DNA of 64,000 nucleotides from JASHPR01 sp963815375 (GTDB lineage Bacteria > Actinomycetota > Actinomycetes > Streptosporangiales > Streptosporangiaceae): positions 868,001-932,000 of the forward strand of contig CAWFGX010000005.1 of the NCBI GenBank assembly GCA_963815375.1, given 5' to 3'. Each line of letters starts with the position of its first letter. The stretch's first letter is position 1. The notes under the pieces are model-generated. The model saw only the letters and a program-made list of their open reading frames with translations, searched no databases and was not told the DNA's origin. Shown one piece after another: positions 1-8,160 of the stretch. A program made the position numbers and the translations under genes.

Positions 1-3000
1 CGTCGTGTCAGCACCGATCGCGTCGACCAGGCTTGACAGGCAGGCGTTTTCCGCGCCCACATGCGCGCGCAGCTCATCCTCTGTCAGCTCGGTAACGGGC
101 CGCAGGCCGGCCGGGGCGACCTCGTGCGCGAGCGCGGTCACCCGGCCGAGCTCACTCTCGATCCGCCGCACTGCCGCCCGCACGCTGTCCGGGTTCGCCA
201 GGTCCGCGTCCTCGACGGCTATCCGGATCCCCGCCGACCTGAGTTGCTCGAGGCCGGCCGCGTCGTGCCCGCCGCTGCCGATGACCGCTATGGCCGCCCC
301 GCAGACGCCTAGTACCTGGGCGAGCGCCAGGCCTGCCCCCGCGCTGGCCCGGCTGACCAGCACAACGTCGGCCGGGCCCAGCGGAAATTCGCCCGAGCCC
401 GGTGTCTGCGCCGGTGCCATGACGGCCTCCTGCGCCGTGCCGGCGTCGTCGATCACGAGCTCGCGGAACGTGCCAGGCTCGGCCATGGCGTGCTTCCGCG
501 CGGCCCGCAGCCCGGCGACGCTGGGCGGGACCCGCAGCACGGTGACACCGAGTTCCGGATGCTCCGCCTGCAGCGCGGCGCAGAAACCGGTGAACCCTGG
601 CTCGTGGGTAACCATCACCAGCGTTCCGCTGCTGACCGCGTCGCGGGCCGCGGCGAGCGCCACTGCGGCCGTGTCCGGGCTGGCCGGATCCCCGATGATC
701 GCCAGTGCCCGGCCGGCCGCTGGATCGTCGCGGAAGAGTTTCCGGACTAACAGCCCGAACGTTTTCGTGGTCGCTGCCCGCACCCGCCACGGCCCGTCGT
801 CGCGGTGATCGCTGCCTGGGAACTCGCCTGACGCGGGCCGCAACTCTTCGGCGTAGCAGCGGACCCAGGGGCCGGCGGCGCTAACGGGCGCAGGCTCAGG
901 CTCCTTCTGCCCATCGCTGCCTGCCCCCGCCGGTGGGCCGCTCGGGCCGGGCGCGGGCGGCCGGTCGGCCTGGTCCGCCCGGCGACGGGGAGCACGGGAG
1001 GGCAGCGGCTCTGTGTCGTCAGAAACCGGGCCGGCCTGTCCCGGTGTCGGCGTCGGCTTGGCCTCGGCTGGCGTTGGCACCGGCGTGCCGCGGTCAGTCC
1101 TGGGATCGGGCGAGCGGGAGGGCTGCGGCTCGGCGTGGCGCGGCGCGGGAATGCGCCCGGCTGCGTGCGACGGCGCGGCCGCCGGGCGGGGCTGGGCGGC
1201 CGCGCCGGCCCGGGAGGCCGGCAGCTCAGGGACGGGGGCTGTGTTGGCCCGGGGGGACGACCCCCCGGAGCCCCCCGCGGACCCGACGGGCCGGTCCTGG
1301 AAACCGGCCCGGGCCGTCGGGACGGCCCGGGGGGCTGGCAGGTCAGGAACGCCAGCTTCGCTGGCCCCGGCGACCCCGGCGTGCCCCGCGCCGGTGTCCT
1401 CGAGGGCGGCCCTCCCGGACGCGACCGGAGCAGACGCCGTGGGCCCGGAACCCTCCGCCGCACTGAGCTCCGGCGCGGGCTGCCCGGTCCGGCGCAGGGC
1501 TGGCCCGGGAGTGCGGCGGGCCGGAGCCGTAACTGTCTGGCACGGGCTGGCGATGAAGGTCTGCTCGCGCCAGATGTCAATCGGCCGTGACGGCCGATCG
1601 GTGAACACCGCGTCCGGGCAATCCAGCGCGCCCACCGCGAACAGGGCTGCCGCCGCGTGGGCCGCGTCGGCGCCGCTGCCGGCTGCGAGGCTGACCGCGG
1701 GGACGCGGCACATGGCGGTCGCCGTCTTGGCCAGGGCCCGACCTGGCCCGGTCTCGAGCAGCAGGCTTGCGCCGACCGCGCCGGCCCGCAGCGCTGCCTC
1801 CAGCTCGGCCGGGCCACCGGAATCTGCGCACAGGACCTCCGCTGCGTCGGCGGCTGAGCAGACCTCTCGCCCGATCGCCGCAGACATGAACCGGCGCTGC
1901 GGCGCAAGAAGCTTCAAGGCCGCGGCCGCCTCGCGCAGCAGCCGTGCCCGCCCGGCGGCTGCTATCTCATCGGCTGCTGTCTCGGCGGCTGCTGTCTCCC
2001 CGGCCAGTGGGTGCCCGGCCGGTGTGTGCCCGGCGCCTGGCCCCGAGTCCCCGCCGGCCGCTGCCAAATCCCCGGCAGCCTGAGCCACGTCACCGGGCTG
2101 GGTCTCGTCACCAGGCTGGGCCCCGCCAGGGGCCTGGCTCTCGTCACCGGGCTGGGATTCGGCCGGATCGGGAGTCTCGCCTGTGGCTAGTACGCGACCG
2201 TCCTGAGCGTCGTGGGCGGGGGAGTCCTGGGAAGCGTTCAGGATCAATTCACGAGTGGCAGCGAACGCGAGTGCCTGCTCCTCTGTCAGGCACCCTGCCC
2301 AGACCAGGCCAGCGATCTCGCCGTAGCCGCGCCCGGCGGCGGCCGTGGCCTGTAGGCCAAGCGGGTGGAGCCAGCGCAGCGCGGACAGCTGCCGCCGCAG
2401 GGGGACATCGGGCGGGTCGGCCGCCGGGTCCGCGGTGCCGCCGCAATCGGACAGCAGCAGCGTGACCCGCCCGTCGGCGCCGTCGGCCGCGTAGAGTCCC
2501 GGCCGCAGCGTCAGCAGGCCTTCGGGCAGGGCGGGCAGCAGGCCCGCGGCCTGGCTGGCCAGCCGGGCAAGGTGATCCTGGCTCGATGCCACGAGCGCCA
2601 TCCGGACCGGTCCCTGGTCCGCGGCGTCACGGGCCAGCTGGCAGGCGAGGTCGACCAGCTCGGCGTCGGACAGCCACGGCGCCACGCGCGCGATCCGGGC
2701 CAGCAGCTTCCCCATCGCGGTCCGGTCGGCGGCGTGCAGCAGGTACGCGGCGGATCGCGAGGGACCTCCGGTGGCAGGCACGCCGGAGGTGCCAGCGCCG
2801 GAGCTGGCGCGCGGCCCGCCGGACGCGGCGCGCTTGCGCTCGTGCCGTCCGCGTGTTGGCTCACTGCGCAGCACCAGGTGGACGTCCACGCCCGGGCCCA
2901 TGGCGCTGACCCCGGCGGTCCGCGGTCCCTCCGGCCACGGCTCGGGTGCACGCGGCAGGCGCAGGGCCGCGTCGCCGCCCCGCAGCAACGGATGCGGCCT

Positions 3001-4407
3001 GCTGAACCCGGTAGCCGGCGGGATGTAGCCGGTGCTCATCGCGAGCACCGCCTTGATCAGGCCCGCGACACCCGCGGCTGCCTTGGTGTTCCCGATGTTG
3101 GCCTTGACCGAGCCGAGCGCGGCAACCTGGCGCACGTCGGAGCGCAGCTCAGCGAGAGCGGCGAGCTCGGTCGTGTCGGATGCGGCGGTACCAGCGCCAT
3201 GCCCCTCGATGAGCTGGACTTCCCCTGGCGGGATCCGGGCGCGCTGGTAGGCCCTGTGCAGGGCCAGGAACTGGCTGCGGGTGTCTGGCACGGCCGCGGC
3301 CGGCTGGCCCGAGGACAGGCCCCAGCCGGCGATCTCGGCGTAGACGGGCAGCCCCGCCGCCCGCGCGTCCGCCGACCGCATCAGCACGACCATGCCGCAG
3401 CCTTCGCCCGGCAGATAGCCGGTCGGCTTCTCGTCGTAGACGCGCATGTCACCCCGGGCCAGGACGCCGGTCTTGGCCAGCCCGACGAGCTCGAGAGGGT
3501 CGAGGCCGATATCGACCCCGCCTGCCAGGGCGACGTCGAGATCGCCCGCTGCCAGCGCGGAGCATGCCGACGCGACCGCCAGCAGCGACGACGCCTGCGA
3601 GCCGTCCACCGCGTAACCGCCGCCGCGGAACCCGAAGTAGCCGCAGATCCGGGATGCGATGGCGGCTGGCATGCTGCCCGCAAGGGTCTCGTCGGTGGCG
3701 GCCGGGAACGGCGCCAGGTATCGCTGCTTGGCATGCCCCAGGACCGGCAAGGCCCGCTCGGCCGGGATGCCGCCAGCGGCGAGCGCGTCGGCGAAGACGC
3801 GCCGGACGTACGGCCAGCGCAGCCGCAGGGCCGCGGCGCGCGACACGTCTCCGGTAAGCGAGTTACCGATGATCACTCCGGTCCGGGTTCGGCCCAGGCC
3901 CTCGCCCATCGCGAACCCGGCGCCTGCGAGTGCGCGCGCCGCGGTCTCCAGCGCGAGCCACTGCGCTGGGTCGACGACGCGGTGCACCTCGGCGGGCACG
4001 CCGAACGCCGCCTTGTCGAACTGCCAGCCCTCGATCAGGGCGGCCCGGGCGCTATAGGTCGCGTCCGGGGCGGCCCGGTCAGGGCTGTAGTAGTCGGCTA
4101 GTTCCAGCCGCGACGGGGGCAGCCTGCGGAAGGTCCTGCGGCCGGTCATCACCACGTCGAGCAGCCCGACCGGGTCATCAGCGTCCGGGAAGCGGCAGCC
4201 CATGCCGATGATCGCGATTCGTACCCCGTCGCCAGCAGCGCCGGCTCCCGTCCGCGCTGCCTGACGCCACCGGAGTGCGTCCTGGCTGCCCGGCTGACCA
4301 TCGGGTTCTGGCGGCCAGGATCGGCTGGGATTCTGCCCGCGATCGCGCTGCCGGTTCAGGAAATACCTAACCGGCGGCAAGGACCCCGCCCGGATGCGAA
4401 TATCCAT
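1..4407 (-). CDS. Enediyne-type iterative PKS homologue with degenerate KS, AT and KR domains (partial)
   Basis: The open frame starts at ATG 4407, behind a GGGGGAA ribosome site, and runs off the left edge (about 1,469 codons seen). Residues ~65-480 form a ketosynthase fold whose flanking sequence (GNSLTGDVSRA, RLRWPYVRRV, ELVGLAKTG, GEGCGMVVLMR) resembles the SgcE/CalE8 enediyne PKS family. The active-site motif reads VDGSQASSL, so the nucleophilic Cys is Gln271. The first His is kept (EGHGAGT, His403) but the second is Asn440 (NIGNTKAAAG). An acyltransferase-like region follows (~560-920), with GRGYGE where GHSxGE is expected (Gly694 for the catalytic Ser). A Pro/Ala/Ser-rich linker (~950-1200) shows no phosphopantetheine-type DSL motif. 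The last ~160 residues are KR-like, with a weak dinucleotide motif (SRASAGAG). I infer a non-condensing, CLF- or scaffold-like protein; a decaying gene is the alternative, although the frame is intact throughout. Confidence 0.82.
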   Translation of the reverse strand, partial: MDIRIRAGSLPPVRYFLNRQRDRGQNPSRSWPPEPDGQPGSQDALRWRQAARTGAGAAGDGVRIAIIGMGCRFPDADDPVGLLDVVMTGRRTFRRLPPSRLELADYYSPDRAAPDATYSARAALIEGWQFDKAAFGVPAEVHRVVDPAQWLALETAARALAGAGFAMGEGLGRTRTGVIIGNSLTGDVSRAAALRLRWPYVRRVFADALAAGGIPAERALPVLGHAKQRYLAPFPAATDETLAGSMPAAIASRICGYFGFRGGGYAVDGSQASSLLAVASACSALAAGDLDVALAGGVDIGLDPLELVGLAKTGVLARGDMRVYDEKPTGYLPGEGCGMVVLMRSADARAAGLPVYAEIAGWGLSSGQPAAAVPDTRSQFLALHRAYQRARIPPGEVQLIEGHGAGTAASDTTELAALAELRSDVRQVAALGSVKANIGNTKAAAGVAGLIKAVLAMSTGYIPPATGFSRPHPLLRGGDAALRLPRAPEPWPEGPRTAGVSAMGPGVDVHLVLRSEPTRGRHERKRAASGGPRASSGAGTSGVPATGGPSRSAAYLLHAADRTAMGKLLARIARVAPWLSDAELVDLACQLARDAADQGPVRMALVASSQDHLARLASQAAGLLPALPEGLLTLRPGLYAADGADGRVTLLLSDCGGTADPAADPPDVPLRRQLSALRWLHPLGLQATAAAGRGYGEIAGLVWAGCLTEEQALAFAATRELILNASQDSPAHDAQDGRVLATGETPDPAESQPGDESQAPGGAQPGDETQPGDVAQAAGDLAAAGGDSGPGAGHTPAGHPLAGETAAAETAADEIAAAGRARLLREAAAALKLLAPQRRFMSAAIGREVCSAADAAEVLCADSGGPAELEAALRAGAVGASLLLETGPGRALAKTATAMCRVPAVSLAAGSGADAAHAAAALFAVGALDCPDAVFTDRPSRPIDIWREQTFIASPCQTVTAPARRTPGPALRRTGQPAPELSAAEGSGPTASAPVASGRAALEDTGAGHAGVAGASEAGVPDLPAPRAVPTARAGFQDRPVGSAGGSGGSSPRANTAPVPELPASRAGAAAQPRPAAAPSHAAGRIPAPRHAEPQPSRSPDPRTDRGTPVPTPAEAKPTPTPGQAGPVSDDTEPLPSRAPRRRADQADRPPAPGPSGPPAGAGSDGQKEPEPAPVSAAGPWVRCYAEELRPASGEFPGSDHRDDGPWRVRAATTKTFGLLVRKLFRDDPAAGRALAIIGDPASPDTAAVALAAARDAVSSGTLVMVTHEPGFTGFCAALQAEHPELGVTVLRVPPSVAGLRAARKHAMAEPGTFRELVIDDAGTAQEAVMAPAQTPGSGEFPLGPADVVLVSRASAGAGLALAQVLGVCGAAIAVIGSGGHDAAGLEQLRSAGIRIAVEDADLANPDSVRAAVRRIESELGRVTALAHEVAPAGLRPVTELTEDELRAHVGAENACLSSLVDAIGADTT
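1237..1280. repeat. G-rich palindromic repeat, copy A (inside the PKS-like gene)
   Basis: A 44-base element with core GCCCGGGGGGACGACC and flank GGCTGTGTTG. On the coding strand it reads in frame as AGGSGGSSPRANTA, within the linker between the AT-like and KR-like domains. Confidence 0.85.
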
Positions 4408-4647
4408 TATTCCCCCGAAACTGGCCTGATTTCCCCGTGGCCTCATCCAGCCATAAGTAGGCCACTGGCCAGCAGCGACGGGGGGCTTAGATCCCTTTTC
4501 GCCTTTCCTGGCAGTATTGGCACAACGGCATGGCGGACCCGTGGGACGACATTATTGGCGGCGCGTCTGGGCGGTCAAGACGAAATCCGGAACGCGGGGG
4601 TTTGAGCATTACTTGAACATTAGGAAATGTCCCGGAATAGGCTTGCT

Positions 4648-4707
4648 CCCCTGATCAGGGGGCCCCTGATCAGGAGGCCCGTGTTCAGGGCGCCCGTGTT
4701 CGGGGCG
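4648..4707. repeat. Four-copy 15-bp tandem palindromic repeat
   Basis: Four adjacent 15-base units start at 4648, 4663, 4678 and 4693. They read CCCCTGATCAGGGGG, CCCCTGATCAGGAGG, CCCGTGTTCAGGGCG and CCCGTGTTCGGGGCG. The first two contain a perfect CTGATCAG palindrome. The array lies about 240-300 bases upstream of the PKS-like start. It could be an operator array or a simple minisatellite. Confidence 0.75.
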
Positions 4708-4751
4708 CCGGGAGGTCGCGGCCGGACGTGCGCAGCGCACCGTTGGCAGTT

Positions 4752-4799
4752 AAGAATGTACGGCTGATCCGGCTCTGACCTGACCAGAGGTACATTCTT
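4752..4799. promoter_or_regulatory. 10-bp inverted repeat flanking a 28-base spacer, possible operator or hairpin
   Basis: AAGAATGTAC (4752-4761) is matched exactly by its complement GTACATTCTT (4790-4799). Inside the spacer CTCTG and CAGAG can form a second short stem. The element lies in the divergent intergenic region about 350 bases upstream of the PKS-like start. A regulator-binding site is plausible, but no known consensus was recognised. Confidence 0.45.
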
Positions 4800-5075
4800 G
4801 TTCAAAGATGGTTCCCATAAAAAGGAATATTCAGGGCATATTGCCCCCGGCACAGTTATCAGTTCGCTGGGGATCTTCGAGGTGGGTGGGGAGATCACCG
4901 AGGCCGCCAGGTAGTCAGGAGAGGGCCATGCCAGGGGAAGGGTCGTCGTCGCGATCTGAGCCCTGCCCGGCAGGTTTGCCAGCAGCGGAGCGGGCAGTAC
5001 AGGTGTGATCCGGCCCCGCGGCCCCCCCAAGCCGGGCACCAGACGATGCCTGGCGGTGCCCAGAAGGGAGACGAC

Positions 5076-5423
5076 ATGGCTACGCAGCGGCAGAAGGAAG
5101 CTGCCCGGCGTAACATCGCCAAGGCCCGGCAGGTGCAGAGTGCCAGGGCCCACGGCGAGAAGGTGCCCCGCCAGAGCGAGGGCCTGAGCACGGCCGAGGA
5201 GAACCGGCTGGACGAGAGCGACTTCGCCTTCCCAGCCGAGCGCAAGGAGCCACTCACCGATGCCCGGCATGTCCGCAATGCGATTGCCCGGTTTGACCAG
5301 GTGGAAGGCGTGACAGACGCCGAGCGGGACGATGCCTGGAAGCGCATCCTTGCCGCCGCAAAGCGCTACGACGTCGAGGTTTCCGAATCGAGCTGGCGCG
5401 AGCTGCTGAGGGGCCGCACCTAA
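5076..5423 (+). CDS. Small hydrophilic protein, DUF6582-like
   Basis: A 115-residue protein starting at ATG 5076, chosen because AGAAGGGAG lies five bases upstream; an in-frame ATG at 5046 has no such site. The N-terminus is Lys/Arg/Gln-rich (MATQRQKEAARRNIAKA), as in short DNA- or plasmid-associated actinobacterial proteins. The C-terminal half holds FAFPxxRKEPLTDAxHVRNAIARFDQV followed by a helical segment ending SSWRELL, which I recognise as the DUF6582 signature. There is no signal peptide or membrane segment. The function is unknown. It stands alone between two leftward genes. Confidence 0.75.
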   Translation: MATQRQKEAARRNIAKARQVQSARAHGEKVPRQSEGLSTAEENRLDESDFAFPAERKEPLTDARHVRNAIARFDQVEGVTDAERDDAWKRILAAAKRYDVEVSESSWRELLRGRT

Positions 5424-5481
5424 GAGGGGACCGCCGCCGGCCGGGGGCACGGGCGCGGCGTTCCGGGAACTGACGGCGGAA

Positions 5482-6474
5482 TTAGCCGCCCAGTTCGGAG
5501 AAGACCTGCTCAGCCACCGACTGAATGACGTCGGAGTCCGTCACGGCCGGCTTCTCGAAGTTCTGCGAGAAGAAGTCGGCGGCCGCGACCGGGTCGGTCT
5601 GGCTGTTGAGCTCGCTGACCAGGGACTGGCCAATTTCGTTCGAGTTGTAGAACAGGATGTCCGACAGCTGCGTCGTCATGTCCTGCTCGCGGTTACCGGT
5701 GATGATGTTGGCGTTGGGCGCGGCCGAGCCGATGGGCGTCCAGCCGATCAGGCCGCCGCCACCGGATCCGACCGACTCGGGGTTGCCGCCCGACTCGCCG
5801 TCGATACACGACGCAACCCCTGCTGCCGCAGCCTTCGAGTAGCCGTTCTGCACCAGGAACTGGGCCACGGCCAGCAGGTTGTTGCCATTGGCGATGTCCT
5901 GCTGCACCGAGCTGCTCGGGCTCGCCGAACTGCTTCCCGAACTGCCGCCCGAGGTGCTGCCAGACGACGACTGGGACGACGACGACGTGTTCCGTCCCGA
6001 CGTCTGACCGCCGCTGCTCTGCGAGGGCGGGTCGCTGCTCGTGGCACCCGCCGGGATCGCCAGCTGCTGCCCGGGGAAGATCAGGTCCGGGTTGCTGATC
6101 TTGGAGCTGTTCTGGTGGAACACCGTTGGCCAGTCATTACCGTTGCGGTAGAACCGCAGCGCGATCCCGAACAGCGTGTCGCCGCTCGCTACCGTGTAGC
6201 TCTGGCCCGCCTGGCTGGCGGTCTGCGCCGCCGCGTCCAGGTGAGCGGTGACGGGATGCGCGGCCGCGGCGAACGCCGTCGGGTGCGCCTGAGGTGCGGT
6301 CGCAGCCAGTGCCTGGGAGGCCGCGAACGCCTGGGGCGCGGCCGCAAGCGCACCTGATACCGCGAGCGCCGGGGCGGCCAAGCTGGCCCGCCGGGCCGCC
6401 TTGCTAACCCGGGAGGGCCGCCTGTGACGGCCTGGTTTCCGGTGACTGCCGTTGCGTCTCTGTGTAGACCTCAC
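5482..6474 (-). CDS. Secreted LysM peptidoglycan-binding protein with lysozyme-like C-terminal domain
   Basis: I place the start at GTG 6474 (330 residues) because AAGGCGG lies four bases before it; an ATG at 6549 would add 25 residues but has no clear ribosome site. The N-terminus is Arg/Lys-rich, followed by a hydrophobic segment ending in AAPQAFA, an export signal. A LysM domain follows (YTVASGDTLFGIALRFY to LIFPGQQLAIPAG), then a long Ser/Gly/Thr linker. The last ~140 residues resemble the phage-tail-lysozyme / transglycosylase-like fold (GVASCIDGESGGNPESVGSGGGGLIGW). The inferred role is cell-wall binding and possibly peptidoglycan cleavage outside the membrane. I looked for a c-di-AMP riboswitch upstream and saw none. 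Confidence 0.8.
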   Translation of the reverse strand: MRSTQRRNGSHRKPGRHRRPSRVSKAARRASLAAPALAVSGALAAAPQAFAASQALAATAPQAHPTAFAAAAHPVTAHLDAAAQTASQAGQSYTVASGDTLFGIALRFYRNGNDWPTVFHQNSSKISNPDLIFPGQQLAIPAGATSSDPPSQSSGGQTSGRNTSSSSQSSSGSTSGGSSGSSSASPSSSVQQDIANGNNLLAVAQFLVQNGYSKAAAAGVASCIDGESGGNPESVGSGGGGLIGWTPIGSAAPNANIITGNREQDMTTQLSDILFYNSNEIGQSLVSELNSQTDPVAAADFFSQNFEKPAVTDSDVIQSVAEQVFSELGG

Positions 6475-6768
6475 AAACCCGCCTTGTGACGATGCTCGCC
6501 CGGGTACGCGGCAGCCTGCGCCTCTCGCCGGGCCTGACTTTTCACTCATCCGGCATGCTGACAGGACTTCTGGCTCACGGCAGGAGATTTAGACTAAATA
6601 GCCCAGTCGGTCTAGGACGTCATAAACGATGATTCGGACGACTACCCCTAGTTCGTCTTCGTTTCCGTAACGTGATGCTGCTGGTACTAGAGGTGCGGAT
6701 AGTCATTTTGGGTGGTTCCGGTCACCCCCCCGCCCTTCGCGACGTCGGCCCGCCAGAACCCGGACCGG

Positions 6769-6845
6769 TTGACGCGGGTTGAGAGAGTGCCATACTGTCT
6801 TAGCGACCTAAGACACTGGAGCACCAAATCTAAGACACTGGAGCA
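6769..6845 (+). promoter_or_regulatory. Promoter and three-half-site operator of the GntR-ABC operon
   Basis: TTGACG (6769-6774) and TACTGT (6793-6798), 18 bases apart, form a plausible promoter. GTCTTAG (6797-6803) and CTAAGAC (6808-6814) are a perfect inverted repeat overlapping the -10. The 16-mer CTAAGACACTGGAGCA occurs at 6808-6823 and again at 6830-6845, 22 bases (two helical turns) apart. The second copy contains the GGAG ribosome site of the GntR gene. This layout suggests autorepression by the downstream regulator. Confidence 0.7.
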
Positions 6846-6847
6846 GC

Positions 6848-7240
6848 ATGATCAGATTCCGGGTGGACGGCCGGTCTGCAGTGCCGCCCTACCTGCAGAT
6901 CGCGCAACAGGTGCGGCAAGCGCTGCGGATGGGCGTGCTCGCCCTGGGCGACCAGCTCCCGAGCGTGCGGGAGGTAGTCGCGGCGACAGCGGTCAACCCC
7001 AACACGGTGCTGAAGGCCTACCGCGATCTGGAGCGTGAGGGCCTGCTCGAGGCGCGGGCCGGGCACGGCACGTTCGTGCGGGCTCGGCCGCCAGGTCCGC
7101 CGCCTGGCACGCACTCGCGGCTGGGCCGCGCTCTGGCTACATGGGTGCGGGAGGCGCGCGACGCCGGACTCGACGACGAGGCGATCGAGTCGCTGCTGCG
7201 GGTCACGCTGCAGGCGCCGGCCGAGGAGGACATCGCATGA
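6848..7240 (+). CDS. GntR-family (YtrA subfamily) transcriptional repressor
   Basis: A 130-residue regulator. An N-terminal winged helix (PPYLQIAQQVRQALRMGVLALGDQLPSVREVVAATAVNPNTVLKAYRDLEREGLLE, residues ~13-68) is followed by a short C-terminal helical tail of the YtrA type, with no large ligand domain. YtrA repressors sit at the head of ABC exporter operons and respond to cell-envelope stress or antibiotics. The stop codon overlaps the next start (ATGA), so it is translationally coupled to the ATPase gene. The repeats over its promoter are the likely target. Confidence 0.9.
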   Translation: MIRFRVDGRSAVPPYLQIAQQVRQALRMGVLALGDQLPSVREVVAATAVNPNTVLKAYRDLEREGLLEARAGHGTFVRARPPGPPPGTHSRLGRALATWVREARDAGLDDEAIESLLRVTLQAPAEEDIA

Positions 7241-8160
7241 CTGCCGTGATCGAGACCAGCGGGCTGACCAAGCGGTACCGCCGGGTCACCGCGCTGAGCG
7301 AGTGCACGGTCAGCGTTCCCGAGGGCCGGATATCCGGGCTCGTCGGGCCGAACGGAGCGGGCAAGACCACGCTGCTGCGGCTGCTTGCCGGGCTCGCAGT
7401 GCCGACCGCGGGCCGGGCCGCCGTGCTCGGCGGCCCGCCCCGCCAGGATCCGGCGTACCTGGCGGAGATCGGTTTCCTGGCCCAGGAGACCCCGCTGTAC
7501 CGGCGGCTGAGCGCGCAGGACCACATCGGCATCGGCGCGCACCTCAACCCGCGCTGGGATGGCGAGTCGGTGCGGGACCGGCTCGCCGGCCTGAAGATAC
7601 CGCTGGACCAGCCAGCGGGCACGCTGTCCGGCGGCCAGCGCGCCCAGCTCGCGCTCGCGCTCACCCTGGCCAAGCGGCCAAGGCTGCTGTTGCTCGATGA
7701 GCCGCTGGCCGCGCTTGACCCGCTGGCCAGGCGGAATTTTCTCGCGATGCTGGCCGAGGCGGCAGCGGACGGCAACCTGACCATCGTGCTGTCCTCGCAC
7801 CTGATCGTGGACATCGAGCGGGTCTGCGACCACCTGATCCTGCTGGCCGCCTCCCGGGTGCAGCTGTGCGGCGACATCGAGACGCTGGTCGCCGGGCACC
7901 GGATCCTGGTCGGCCCGCGCAAGGACACGACGGCGATAGCCCGGACGCACGCGATCGTGCGGGAGGACACCACCGCGCGGCAGACCACGCTGCTCGTCAG
8001 GCTGAACGGCCCGGTGATCGATCCCGCATGGGCTGTCGAAGAAGCGAACCTGGAGGAGATAGTGCTCGGCTACATGAGCCAGGACGACTCCGGCCCCGAC
8101 GCCGGCCACGGCGCCGACCCGGGCGCCGCCCGCCTGTCTGCGGTAGGAGGAGACCGATGA
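7237..8160 (+). CDS. ABC transporter ATP-binding protein (export type)
   Basis: A 307-residue nucleotide-binding subunit starting at ATG 7237, overlapping the GntR stop. It shows Walker A GPNGAGKTT (residue ~36), the Q-loop region FLAQETPLY, signature LSGGQRAQ, Walker B RLLLLDEPLAALD and the H-loop SSHL. After the core ATPase (~220 residues) a C-terminal extension ends in LEEIVLGYMSQD, a tail seen in YtrB/BcrA-like ATPases. It should energise the permease encoded next, with which it overlaps by four bases. A homologous ATPase lies at 37069-37833. Confidence 0.9.
   Translation: MTAVIETSGLTKRYRRVTALSECTVSVPEGRISGLVGPNGAGKTTLLRLLAGLAVPTAGRAAVLGGPPRQDPAYLAEIGFLAQETPLYRRLSAQDHIGIGAHLNPRWDGESVRDRLAGLKIPLDQPAGTLSGGQRAQLALALTLAKRPRLLLLDEPLAALDPLARRNFLAMLAEAAADGNLTIVLSSHLIVDIERVCDHLILLAASRVQLCGDIETLVAGHRILVGPRKDTTAIARTHAIVREDTTARQTTLLVRLNGPVIDPAWAVEEANLEEIVLGYMSQDDSGPDAGHGADPGAARLSAVGGDR

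Larger units (their letters stand above)
4408..5075. other. Intergenic region upstream of the PKS-like gene
   Basis: This 668-base stretch separates the leftward PKS-like gene from the rightward small gene at 5076. It is locally AT-rich (about 4790-4860), as expected for promoters. It carries a 15-base tandem array and a 10-base inverted repeat, listed separately. A long leftward frame (4620-5450) crosses it but is antisense to the real gene at 5076-5423, so I do not call it. Confidence 0.6.

Noticed and set aside
1..4407. KSQ loading-module decarboxylase interpretation of the PKS
   Set aside because: KSQ domains keep both His residues and work with an active AT. Here the second His and the AT Ser are also lost, so I treat it as non-catalytic, though decarboxylase activity is not excluded.
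4620..5450. Leftward 276-codon frame with PNTGALNTGLLIRGPLIRG-type repeats
   Set aside because: It is antisense to the well-supported gene at 5076-5423 for half its length. The apparent pentapeptide repeat is the translation of the 15-base tandem array.
6475..6710. Possible c-di-AMP (ydaO-type) riboswitch before the LysM gene
   Set aside because: The conserved riboswitch sequence blocks were not found on the minus strand.
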